DNA from: CAVVSD01 sp963757125
GTDB taxonomy: Bacteria; Actinomycetota; Thermoleophilia; Solirubrobacterales; Solirubrobacteraceae
Length of the DNA: 64,000 nt
Assembly: GCA_963757125.1 (NCBI GenBank)
Contig: CAVWQP010000004.1
Coordinates: 1,116,001-1,180,000, forward strand
Direction: 5' to 3'
Below the pieces are notes generated by a model that saw only the letters and a program-made list of their open reading frames with translations, did not search any database and had not been told where the DNA came from. Both the position numbers and the translations under genes were made by a program. Shown one piece after another: positions 38,004 through 46,105 of the stretch. Position 1 is the stretch's first letter. Every line of letters starts with the position of its first letter.

Positions 38004-38753
38004 CTACGGCGTCGTCATCGCGCCGTCGACGGGCACGACGGCGCCCGTCAGGAAGTCCGGTGCGTCGGCCAGCAGCCAGACGGCCGCTGCCGCGATCTCC
38101 TCGGGCCGGCCGTAGCGGCCGGCGGGGATGCGGTCGATGAAGCCGGACGGGTCGCCGCCCTGGTCGCGCACCGTCTGCTCGATGTCGGCCATCATCCGCG
38201 TGTCCGTCGGCCCGGGCGCGAGGCAGTTGACCCGGATGGCCGGCGCCTCCTCGAGTGCCGCGCCGCGGCTGAGGCCCACGACCGCGTGCTTGCTCGCCGA
38301 GTAGGCCGAGAGGCCGGCGACCCCGCGGATGCCGGCCTGGGAGGCCGTGTTGACGATCGACCCGCCCGCGGGGCGCATGGCCGGGATGACGTGCTTGAGG
38401 CCGAGGAAGACGCCTCGGACGTTGATCGCCATGGTGCGGTCGAAGACGTCGGTGGGGTAGTCGCTGATGGGCGCGATGGCGCCCTCCGCCGCCGCGTTGT
38501 TGAAGAACGCTCGGGGCGCGCCGTGGCGCTCGACGCACGCGCGGACGTACGCGGCGACCGCGTCCTCGTCGCTGACGTCGGCGGCGCAGGCCGACGCGGT
38601 GCCGCCGGCCGCGACGATGCGCGCGGCGACGGCCTCCGCCGCCGCCCCGTCGAGGTCGACGACCAGCACCGCGAAGCCGCGCTCGGCGAGCCCGTCGCAC
38701 GCAGCGCCGCCGATCGCGCCGCCACCGCCGGTGACGATCGCCGCGCCGGTCAT
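38004..38753 (-). CDS. Short-chain dehydrogenase/reductase
   Basis: 249 residues from ATG 38753, overlapping the stop of the lyase gene (ATGA). The cofactor motif is TGGGGAIG, the Asn motif NNAAAEG, the catalytic SIVNTASQAG (Ser), Tyr and Lys in YSASKHA, and the C-terminal GAVVPVDGA. An Asp at the end of strand 2 (VVDLDG) suggests NAD(H). Substrate unknown; an alcohol/keto step in the catabolic region is likely. Confidence 0.92.
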   Translation of the reverse strand: MTGAAIVTGGGGAIGGAACDGLAERGFAVLVVDLDGAAAEAVAARIVAAGGTASACAADVSDEDAVAAYVRACVERHGAPRAFFNNAAAEGAIAPISDYPTDVFDRTMAINVRGVFLGLKHVIPAMRPAGGSIVNTASQAGIRGVAGLSAYSASKHAVVGLSRGAALEEAPAIRVNCLAPGPTDTRMMADIEQTVRDQGGDPSGFIDRIPAGRYGRPEEIAAAAVWLLADAPDFLTGAVVPVDGAMTTP

Positions 38754-39661
38754 GCGGCGACCGCCGGGAAGTCGCCCGCCTTGTACGTGAGGCCCGGCAG
38801 ATCCTTGCCGAGCTGGGCCGCGAGCCACTCCGCGGTCTCCAGCAGCGCGGCGAGCTCGATGCCGGTCTCGATGCCCATCCCCTGCAGCATGTAGACGAGG
38901 TCCTCGGTCGCGATGTTCCCGGTCGCCCTTGGCGCGAACGGGCACCCGCCCGTCCCGCCGATCGACGCGTCCAGCAGCGTGACGCCGGCCTCGACGGCGG
39001 CGAGCGCGTTCGCGTAGCCCGTGTTGCGGGTGTTGTGGAAGTGGCAGCCGACCGTCGCCCCGAGCGCGCGCACGCCGCCGACGAGCTCGGTCACCTGCGT
39101 CGGCACGCCGGTGCCGATCGTGTCGGCGAGGAGGATCTCGTCGGGCCCGAACCCGTGGACCGCCTCCGCAGCCGACAGGACCGTGGCGGTCGGCACGCGG
39201 CCCTCGAACGGGCAGCCGAACGACGCGCCGAGCGTGACCGTGACGCGCAGGCCGTCGGCGTGCGCGCGTTCCACGATCCGGCCGCCGGCGGCGATCGCCT
39301 CCGCGACCGTCACGCCCTGGTTGCGCTCGGCGAACGTGTCCGTGACGGGGAAGGCGTAGTGCACCTCCTGCAGCCCGGTCGCCAGCGCGCGCTCGTAGCC
39401 GCGCTCGTTCAGCACGAGGCCCGCGAGCACGGTGCCGGCGGTGTCCCGGACGCCGGCGACGACCTCCTCCGCGCCGGCCATCTGGGGCACGCGCTTGGGG
39501 TTGACGAAGCTCACCGCCTCGATCCGCGTCAGCCCGGCGCCGGCGAGCCGGTCGCAGAGCTCCGCTCGCACGTCTGGCGCGAGGCTGCGCGCCTCGTTCT
39601 GCAGCCCGTCGCGCGGCCCGACGTCGCAGATCTCGACCCGGTCAGGCTTGATGTCCGACAT
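38750..39661 (-). CDS. Hydroxymethylglutaryl-CoA lyase-like enzyme
   Basis: 303 residues from ATG 39661. HMG-CoA lyase/DRE-TIM features: VEICDVGPRDGLQNEA (metal-binding Asp, substrate Arg), SFVNPKRVPQMA, HFHNTRNTG (metal His) and GGTGGCPFAPRATGN with the catalytic Cys and the GNxATED loop. It cleaves 3-hydroxy-3-methylglutaryl-CoA or a related 3-hydroxy-3-carboxyacyl-CoA to acetyl-CoA and a keto acid. In this context, a branched citramalyl-like substrate is possible. Its first codons form part of the shared operator motif. Confidence 0.92.
   Translation of the reverse strand: MSDIKPDRVEICDVGPRDGLQNEARSLAPDVRAELCDRLAGAGLTRIEAVSFVNPKRVPQMAGAEEVVAGVRDTAGTVLAGLVLNERGYERALATGLQEVHYAFPVTDTFAERNQGVTVAEAIAAGGRIVERAHADGLRVTVTLGASFGCPFEGRVPTATVLSAAEAVHGFGPDEILLADTIGTGVPTQVTELVGGVRALGATVGCHFHNTRNTGYANALAAVEAGVTLLDASIGGTGGCPFAPRATGNIATEDLVYMLQGMGIETGIELAALLETAEWLAAQLGKDLPGLTYKAGDFPAVAA
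39651..39661. promoter_or_regulatory. Predicted GntR/FCD operator site 1 (divergent lyase / SDR)
   Basis: ATGTCCGACAT is a perfect 5+1+5 inverted repeat that overlaps the lyase start codon; the divergent SDR starts at 39713. A second palindrome, GCACA-TTATGG-TGTGC (39664-39679), is beside it. The site shares GT-NNN-AC with known FadR-subfamily GntR operators. Confidence 0.55.
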
Positions 39662-39712
39662 TCGCACATTATGGTGTGCCCCGCTGGTCATGGCAACCGA
39701 CGGGGAGGGCTG

Positions 39713-40489
<777 letters not shown>

Positions 40490-40498
40490 CCGCCCGGG

Positions 40499-41347
40499 TC
40501 AGTCGACGCGCTCGAGCTCCTCGATCCCGAGGAGCTCGTTCACCTCGTCGAACGGCATGAAGCGCTCGGCGAGCCCGGCGGTCGTCCCGGTGCGCAGGAG
40601 CTCCTTGCAGAGCTCCTCGTACGCGCGGGCGAAGACCCACGTCTGCGTCGAGGGGAAGATCACGATGCGGTAGCCGAGCTCCTGCAGCTCGTCGGCGCTC
40701 AGCGCCGGGGTGCGACCGGTCTCGGACATGTTCGCGACGCTCGGCACGTCGACCCGGCGCGCGATCTCCTCGAGCTGCTCGCGCGAGCGCGGGGCGTCGA
40801 CGAACGCGAGGTCGGCGCCCGCCTCCGCGTAGGCGTTGCAGCGGTCGACGGCCTCGTCGAGCCCGTGCGGCTGCAGGGCGTCGGTCCGCGCGATGACGAG
40901 CGTCTCCGGATCGGCGCGGGTGGCGACCGCGGCGCGGATCTTGAGCACCATCTCGTCGACCGGGATCACCTCCTTGCCCTCCATGTGCCCGCAGCGCTTC
41001 GGGAAGACCTGGTCCTCGATCTGGATCGCCCCGGCGCCCGCGCGCTCCATCTCCTGGACCGTGCGCTTCACGCCGGCGATCGCGCCGTAGCCGGTGTCGC
41101 AGTCCACGATGACCGGTGCTGTCGAGACGAGCGTCACGCGACGGACGCTCTCGACCATCTCCTCCAGGCCGACCATGCCGATGTCGGGCAGGCCGTGGTG
41201 ATGGGCGGCCGCGGCGTAGCCGCCGTGGTAGAAGGCCTCCACCCCGGCGCGCTGCGCCAGCCGCGCCGTGAGCCCGTCGTGCACGCCCAGCGCCACGACG
41301 ATGCTCGGGTCGGAGAGGCGCTCGCGCAGGCTCGGCCGGGCGCTCAT
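40499..41347 (-). CDS. Isocitrate lyase/PEP mutase superfamily lyase
   Basis: 282 residues from ATG 41347, which overlaps the stop of the racemase-like gene. The family loop is FPKRCGHMEGKEVIP with the catalytic Cys; VIVDCDTGYG supplies the metal-binding acids, and ALGVHDGLTARLAQRAG begins the barrel. Oxaloacetate decarboxylase, 2-methylisocitrate lyase and dimethylmalate lyase belong here. Cleavage of a 2-substituted malate or isocitrate to pyruvate or glyoxylate is expected; the exact substrate is open. Confidence 0.9.
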   Translation of the reverse strand: MSARPSLRERLSDPSIVVALGVHDGLTARLAQRAGVEAFYHGGYAAAAHHHGLPDIGMVGLEEMVESVRRVTLVSTAPVIVDCDTGYGAIAGVKRTVQEMERAGAGAIQIEDQVFPKRCGHMEGKEVIPVDEMVLKIRAAVATRADPETLVIARTDALQPHGLDEAVDRCNAYAEAGADLAFVDAPRSREQLEEIARRVDVPSVANMSETGRTPALSADELQELGYRIVIFPSTQTWVFARAYEELCKELLRTGTTAGLAERFMPFDEVNELLGIEELERVD

Positions 41348-42117
41348 GCGCCCGCCGCGGTGCGGGTGCCGCCGTCGGCGCCGATGAGCGAGAAGAACTT
41401 CTCGTCCTGCAGCGTCCCCGGCGAGGGGAAGGCGACCTTCGAGTGCGACAGCTTCAGGCGCACGAGCGTCTCCGCGAACGCGACCGCCGCCGGGCCCGGG
41501 TTCACGAGCGGCACCGGCAGGTTGCGCGCCATGTGCTCGGCGGCCTGGTGCATCGTCGTCGAGCCGAGCACGATGACGTCGGCGCCGTCCTCCTCGATGG
41601 CCGCGAGCGCCTCGTTCGTGAGCCGCTCGTACATCTCCTCCTCCTTGCCCGCGAAGAGCGCCTCGACGTCGGGCGGGATGTTCACGGCGCGCACCGAGGC
41701 GACGTTCTCCGTGAGCCCGTACTCCTTGAAGAGCTTGCGGTAGAAGAAGCCCCAGGTGTCCCACATCGTGACCACCGAGAAGCGCTGGCCGAGGATGCCG
41801 GCGAGGTGGAACGCGACCTGGCCGGGGCCGACGACCGGGATCGACAGGCGCGAGCGCAGCACCTGCAGGCCGGAGTCCGACACGGTGTCCATGACGACCG
41901 CGTCATAGCCCTCGGCCTCGGCCTCGAGCCCCGCCTCGGCGATGTACGCGTCGAAGATGATCGACTCGTAGTACGAGTCCAGCAGCAGGCAGCTGTTGCG
42001 GACGGGGACGCAATCCACGATCACGTCCTCGCCGAGGAGATCGGACGGGATCTGCGCCGCCCGTGCGGCGATGCCCTCCTCGTCGAAGGGGAACGGGATG
42101 ATGTACTTGATCCGCAC
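41344..42117 (-). CDS. Asp/Glu/hydantoin racemase-like protein lacking both catalytic cysteines
   Basis: 257 residues from GTG 42117 (GGGAGG six bases upstream; a longer frame to 42192 would include the operator and has no ribosome site). The fold matches hydantoin racemase/maleate isomerase: IKYIIPFPFDEEG, YDAVVMDTVSDSGLQVLRS, IPVVGPGQVAFHLAGILGQR, FSVVTMWDTW, and VIVLGSTTMHQAAEHM. In active racemases the two proton-transfer Cys lie at the positions read here as Thr (MDTVSD) and Ser (LGSTTM). A non-racemase reaction or loss of activity is therefore likely. It pairs with the lyase downstream. Confidence 0.8.
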   Translation of the reverse strand: MRIKYIIPFPFDEEGIAARAAQIPSDLLGEDVIVDCVPVRNSCLLLDSYYESIIFDAYIAEAGLEAEAEGYDAVVMDTVSDSGLQVLRSRLSIPVVGPGQVAFHLAGILGQRFSVVTMWDTWGFFYRKLFKEYGLTENVASVRAVNIPPDVEALFAGKEEEMYERLTNEALAAIEEDGADVIVLGSTTMHQAAEHMARNLPVPLVNPGPAAVAFAETLVRLKLSHSKVAFPSPGTLQDEKFFSLIGADGGTRTAAGA

Positions 42118-42135
42118 CGACGACCTCCCGGGACG

Positions 42136-42157
42136 CTGTCCGACTGAATGTCGGACA
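42136..42157. promoter_or_regulatory. Predicted GntR/FCD operator site 2 (racemase-lyase operon)
   Basis: ATGTCGGACAT (42147-42157) is a 5+1+5 palindrome 30 bases before the racemase-like start. A second arm TGTCCGAC (42136-42143) and GTCGGACA (42149-42156) make a larger inverted repeat, so two dimers might bind. It lies between the regulator's 3' end and the operon it should control. Confidence 0.6.
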
Positions 42158-42192
42158 TCAGCCTTGTACCGAGTGGGCGGCGACGCTGTCAA

Positions 42193-43022
42193 CTACGCCG
42201 GGTCGGCGTCGCCGCGCGGCGGTCGCCACATGCGCTGGTAGATCTCGCTGAGGTACTCGATGTGCTTGCGCATCTCGTGGCCGGCGGTGTCGCTGTCGCC
42301 GTCCTCGATGGCCCGCAGGATCGCGCGGTGGTCGTCGTCGAGCCTCCGGGCGAAGCTGTCGGGCATCCGCTCGCGGCGCAGCCGGGTCTGCAGGACGGCG
42401 AACACGGGCTGCGCTGCGATGCAGACCAGGGTGTTGCCGCAGCCGTCGAGGATCGCGGTGTGGAACTCGGTGTTGGCGATGTAGTGCGCGGCGGTCCCGA
42501 GCTCCTTCGGGTCCTCGACGATCGTGCTGCGCAGCCGCTCGATGTCGTGGTCGCTGCGCCGCCCTGCGCACTGCCGGGCCGCGAAGACCTCCAGCAGCTC
42601 GCGCGCCTCGAGCAGCTCGTGCAGCGTGACGTCGTCGGACTCCGACAGCAGGCTGATGTTCGCCTGCAGGAAGGTCGAGATGTGGTCGACCGTGGGCAGC
42701 GTGACGAAGCTCCCCCGCCGGCGCCCTTCGCGGTGCGGATGAGGTTCTGGGCGGCGAGGACCCGCAGCGCCTCGCGCACCGTGCCGCGGCTGACGCCGAA
42801 CTCGCGGGCGAGCACCGCCTCGCTGGGCAGCCGGGCGCCGCGGCTGAGCTCGCCGCGCATGATCCAGTCGCGCAGCTGGTCGTAGACCTGCTCGTAGGCC
42901 TTGCGGACGCGCCGCACGGGTCCGGCGGGGAGCGCAGCGTCCTGCGGGGCGACCGGCGCGGCGGCGTTGTGCGTCCCCTGCACGTCGCCGTCGGGCCGGT
43001 CGGGCACCGTGGCCTCTGTCAT
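42193..43022 (-). pseudogene. GntR-family transcriptional regulator (FadR/FCD type), frame broken in a G run
   Basis: ATG 43022. Residues about 43-105 are a winged helix: AYEQVYDQLRDWIMRGEL, RLPSEAVLAREFGVSRGTVR, EALRVLAAQNLIRTAKG. After the glycine-rich end of the wing the frame fails at a C5 run on the plus strand (42712-42716); with one more base the FCD domain continues and ends as QTRLRRERMPDSFARRLDDD and EYLSEIYQRMWRPPRGD. A G6 to G5 contraction explains it. The regulator is the last gene of MaoC-PrpD-GntR and probably binds the TGTCSGACA-type sites. Ligand unknown; FCD proteins sense organic acids. Confidence 0.85.
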
Positions 43023-43056
43023 CTACGCGAGCATAGCCCGGCTGGACGCCGGATTC

Positions 43057-44451
43057 TCAGGCGGTCGCAGCCTCGAGAGCGGCCGCGCGGCCGAGCACCG
43101 CGAAGACGTCGAGCGCAGGCAGGTCCTCGATGCCGAGCACGGCCTCCTCGAGCGCGGCAGCGTCCGCCGAGCCGAGCGCGAGCGCGGCGTTGCCCGCGTA
43201 CTTCGCGCGGACCTCGTCGTCGGTGAGCGGGTTCTCCTCGCCGCCCCGCTGATGGGGCAGCTCCGCCTCGAGCACCGTGCCGTCGCGCATCGTCACCCGG
43301 ATGCCGCCGGGGAACGCCTTGCCGAAGGTCGGGAAGTCCTTCGTCTCGTAGCGCACGCGCTGCGTCAGGTCGAGGACGCGCGGGTCGCGGATCGCGTCGC
43401 CGACGTACGTCATGACGTCGACCTTGCCGTGGACGAGGTAGGACGCCACGGAGTACGGCAGGCTGAACTTCGCGTCGTACTCGCTGCGCGGCGCGTGCTT
43501 GTCGGCGAGCGGCTCGAGCACGATCGGCACGACGTCGGCCGGCGCGAAGGCCACGATCTCCTCGATCTCGTCGACGTCGACGCCCGCGGTGGTCGCCTCG
43601 GCGGCCGAGTCGACCGCCGCGTGCAGGAAGTGGCACGCGGGATAGGGCTTGTAGGCGATGTTCGGCGTCTCCCACCGCTCGCCGAGGTCGGAGAGCTGGC
43701 CGTCGATGTCGAGGTCGCCGCGCCGGAGGTAGGCGTTGTAGATGCCGAAGCGACCCTCGATGACGGTCGCGGGCCCCGTCTCGCCGTGCGCCGCCAGCCG
43801 CGCGGCCAGGATGCCCGAGCGGGCTGCGAACCCCGGATGCAGCCGCTTCGTGGAGGAGCCGTCGGCGAGGTTCTCGAGGATGCCGGCGGCGAGGCTGCCC
43901 GCGATCCCGAGGGCCTGCCGCGTCGTCGCAGCGTCGAGGCCCATGATCCGCGCGGCCGACGCGGTGGCGCCGAACACGCCGAGGATGGCCGTCGGATGGA
44001 AGCCGACGTTGTGGAAGAGCGGCCCCGCGGCCATGCCCAGGCGGGTGACGACCTCGTTGCCGGCGACGATCGCGGCGAGCAGCTCGGCCCCGGTCGCGCC
44101 CTCGGTCTCGGCAGCGGCGAGCGCGGCGGGCACGATCGCGACGCTGACGTGGGCGATCGACCCTGTGTGCGTGTCGTCGAAGTCCAGCGCGTGGCACGTC
44201 ACCGCGTTGTAGAACGCCGCGTCCGTGCTCGGCAGCCCGTGCGGCGCGCCGATGGCGGTCGCGGGGCCCGTGGTGCCGGGCTCGAGCATCGCGTCGCGTG
44301 CGCCGGAGGCGACGCCGACGGCGAACGCCGCCAGGCCGCAGCCCAGCGTGTCGAGGACGTGGAGCTTGGCGGCGAGGGCCACCTCGGGCGGCAGCGCGTC
44401 GGCGCTCAGGGTGGAGGTGAAGCCGGCGAGGCGCTCGGCGACGGTGCTCAT
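43057..44451 (-). CDS. MmgE/PrpD family protein
   Basis: 464 residues, normal for the family. Conserved blocks: HVLDTLGCGLAAFA near the N-terminus, CHALDFDDTHTGSIAHVS, FHPTAILGVFGATASAARI, and KRLHPGFAARSGILAARLA. The family includes 2-methylcitrate dehydratase, cis-aconitate decarboxylase and iminodisuccinate epimerase, so it acts on tricarboxylic or branched dicarboxylic acids. It starts one base after the MaoC gene stop. Together with the ICL-like and HMG-lyase-like genes it suggests breakdown of a branched carboxylic acid. Confidence 0.9.
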   Translation of the reverse strand: MSTVAERLAGFTSTLSADALPPEVALAAKLHVLDTLGCGLAAFAVGVASGARDAMLEPGTTGPATAIGAPHGLPSTDAAFYNAVTCHALDFDDTHTGSIAHVSVAIVPAALAAAETEGATGAELLAAIVAGNEVVTRLGMAAGPLFHNVGFHPTAILGVFGATASAARIMGLDAATTRQALGIAGSLAAGILENLADGSSTKRLHPGFAARSGILAARLAAHGETGPATVIEGRFGIYNAYLRRGDLDIDGQLSDLGERWETPNIAYKPYPACHFLHAAVDSAAEATTAGVDVDEIEEIVAFAPADVVPIVLEPLADKHAPRSEYDAKFSLPYSVASYLVHGKVDVMTYVGDAIRDPRVLDLTQRVRYETKDFPTFGKAFPGGIRVTMRDGTVLEAELPHQRGGEENPLTDDEVRAKYAGNAALALGSADAAALEEAVLGIEDLPALDVFAVLGRAAALEAATA

Positions 44452-44452
44452 C

Positions 44453-44983
44453 TCAGACGCTCCAGTCCGTGTCGGTCCCGGGGAAGAGGTCGACGACCTC
44501 GGGTGCTTGGCGCTTGTAGACCATGAAGGTGCGGCGGAACTCGATGACGACCTCGCGGCGCTGGTTGATCCCGCGCGTGCGCACGCCGATGATCCCGACG
44601 TTCGGGCGCGACCGGGACTCGCGCGTGTCGAGCACCTCGGTCTCGGCCCACAGCGTGTCGCCGACGTAGACCGGGTTGGGCATCGTGATGTCGGTCCAGG
44701 CGAGGTTCGCGGTCGCGTTCTCGCTCGTGTCGGGGACCGTCAGGCCGGTGACGAGCGCCAGCGTGAACGCGCTGTTGACGAGCGGGCGCCCGAACGGCGT
44801 GCCCTTGGAGAACTCGTCGTTGAAGTGGTTCTGGTTGGTGTTCAACGTCAGGCACGTGAACCACACGTTGTCGGTCTCCGTCACCGTGCGCCCGAGGCGG
44901 CTGCGGTAGACGTCGCCGACCTCCAGATCCTCGTAGAACCGGCCGCGCCATGCCTTCGGCGCCTGGTTCGCTGTGGCCTCCAT
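44453..44983 (-). CDS. MaoC-like (hotdog) hydratase
   Basis: 176 residues from ATG 44983, GAGGAG upstream. The hotdog fold with MaoC features: FYEDLEVGDVYRSRLGRTVT, the catalytic region NVWFTCLTLNTNQNHFNDEF (Asp/His replaced by Asn-His), VNSAFTLALVTGLTV and NPVYVGDTLWAETEVL. It resembles mesaconyl/itaconyl-CoA hydratase-type proteins. It probably hydrates an unsaturated acyl-CoA. First gene of the MaoC-PrpD-GntR operon, divergent from the oxidoreductase at 45085. Confidence 0.87.
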   Translation of the reverse strand: MEATANQAPKAWRGRFYEDLEVGDVYRSRLGRTVTETDNVWFTCLTLNTNQNHFNDEFSKGTPFGRPLVNSAFTLALVTGLTVPDTSENATANLAWTDITMPNPVYVGDTLWAETEVLDTRESRSRPNVGIIGVRTRGINQRREVVIEFRRTFMVYKRQAPEVVDLFPGTDTDWSV

Positions 44984-45035
44984 CTCACGCTCCTCACAGT
45001 CGATCGCCGTGCATCGCGCGGCCCGAACGTTTATA

Positions 45036-45050
45036 AGTCCGACATCGGAC
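45036..45050. promoter_or_regulatory. Predicted GntR/FCD operator site 3 (MaoC operon / oxidoreductase-HyuAB operon)
   Basis: AGTCCGACAT and the palindrome GTCCGA-CA-TCGGAC (45037-45050) lie in the 101-base divergent gap. A TATAAG hexamer (45032-45037) overlaps the left edge and could be the plus-strand -10 for the gene at 45085, so binding would block polymerase. Confidence 0.6.
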
Positions 45051-45084
45051 GAAGTCAACCGGCGCGAGAGGAGCGGGACGCGAC

Positions 45085-46062
45085 GTGAAAGCCGCAGTCA
45101 TCCGCGAGTTCGGAGGGCCTGACGTGCTCTCCGTCGAGGACGTCGACGATCCGCAGCCTGGCCCCGGCCATGTGCGCATCGACGTCGCCACATGCGCGCT
45201 CAACCACGTCGACGTCGACATCCGCGAGGGGACGTCGCGCTTCCCCATCGACTTCCCCCACATCCAGGGGCTGGAGATCGTCGGCCGCGTCGATGCGATC
45301 GGGGACGGGGTGGACGACTACGCGGTCGGCGACCGCGTCATGCCGTACCTCCTGGGCGGCGAGGTCTTCCTCGGCGTCGCGGGCCCCGGCGGGTTCGCCG
45401 AGTACGCGATCGCGCCGACGACACAGCTCGTCCGCGTGCCCGAGGAGATCTCCGACGACGACGCGGGCGCGCTGCAGGTCGCGTTCGGCACCGCCTGGCA
45501 CATGCTCTTCACGCGCGGCGGCCTGCGCATCGGCGAGACGGTGCTCGTGAACTCGGTCTCCAGCGGGATCGGGTCCGCCGCGATCCAGCTCGCCCATCTG
45601 GCGGGCGCCACCGTCATCGGCACGTCGAGCTCGCCCGAGAAGCTCGCGGCCGCCGCCGAGCTGGGCATGGACGCGGGGATCGACTACACGACGGAGGACA
45701 TCCCGGCGCGGGTGGCCGAGATCACGGGCGGCAGGGGCGTCGACCTCGTGTTCGAGCACGTCGGCGGCGAGCTGTTCGCCAAGTCCCTGCAGTCGCTCGC
45801 CCAGGAAGGGCGCCTGGTGACCTGCGGGGCGCACGCCGGCGAGGTGGTCCCGTTCGACATCATCCCGTTCTTCCGGGGCCAGCACACGGTGATCGGCTCC
45901 TTCGTCTACTCGCGCGACGAGCTGGAGAAGGTCCTCGCGTTCGCCGCCCGCGGCCTGCTGCGGCCCCTCGTGCACGCGAGCTATCCGCTCGACGACGTGC
46001 AGGAGGCGTTCACGGCGTTCGAGGGGCGCACGCACTTCGGGAAGATCCTGCTCCGTCCATGA
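45085..46062 (+). CDS. MDR-superfamily quinone oxidoreductase-like enzyme
   Basis: 325 residues from GTG 45085. It has the GroES-like N-terminal domain (KAAVIREFGGPDVL, CALNHVDVDIREG) and the Rossmann domain with VNSVSSGIGSAAIQLAHLAGA (the zinc-independent equivalent of GxGxxG). Structural-zinc cysteines are absent, so it is more like a quinone or enoyl reductase than an alcohol dehydrogenase. NADPH is expected from TSSSPEKL after strand 2. First gene of the operon with hyuA and hyuB. Confidence 0.88.
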   Translation: MKAAVIREFGGPDVLSVEDVDDPQPGPGHVRIDVATCALNHVDVDIREGTSRFPIDFPHIQGLEIVGRVDAIGDGVDDYAVGDRVMPYLLGGEVFLGVAGPGGFAEYAIAPTTQLVRVPEEISDDDAGALQVAFGTAWHMLFTRGGLRIGETVLVNSVSSGIGSAAIQLAHLAGATVIGTSSSPEKLAAAAELGMDAGIDYTTEDIPARVAEITGGRGVDLVFEHVGGELFAKSLQSLAQEGRLVTCGAHAGEVVPFDIIPFFRGQHTVIGSFVYSRDELEKVLAFAARGLLRPLVHASYPLDDVQEAFTAFEGRTHFGKILLRP

Positions 46063-46105
46063 GCGGAGACGACGACAAGCACACGCGCGACGGGGGAGCT
46101 GGGGC

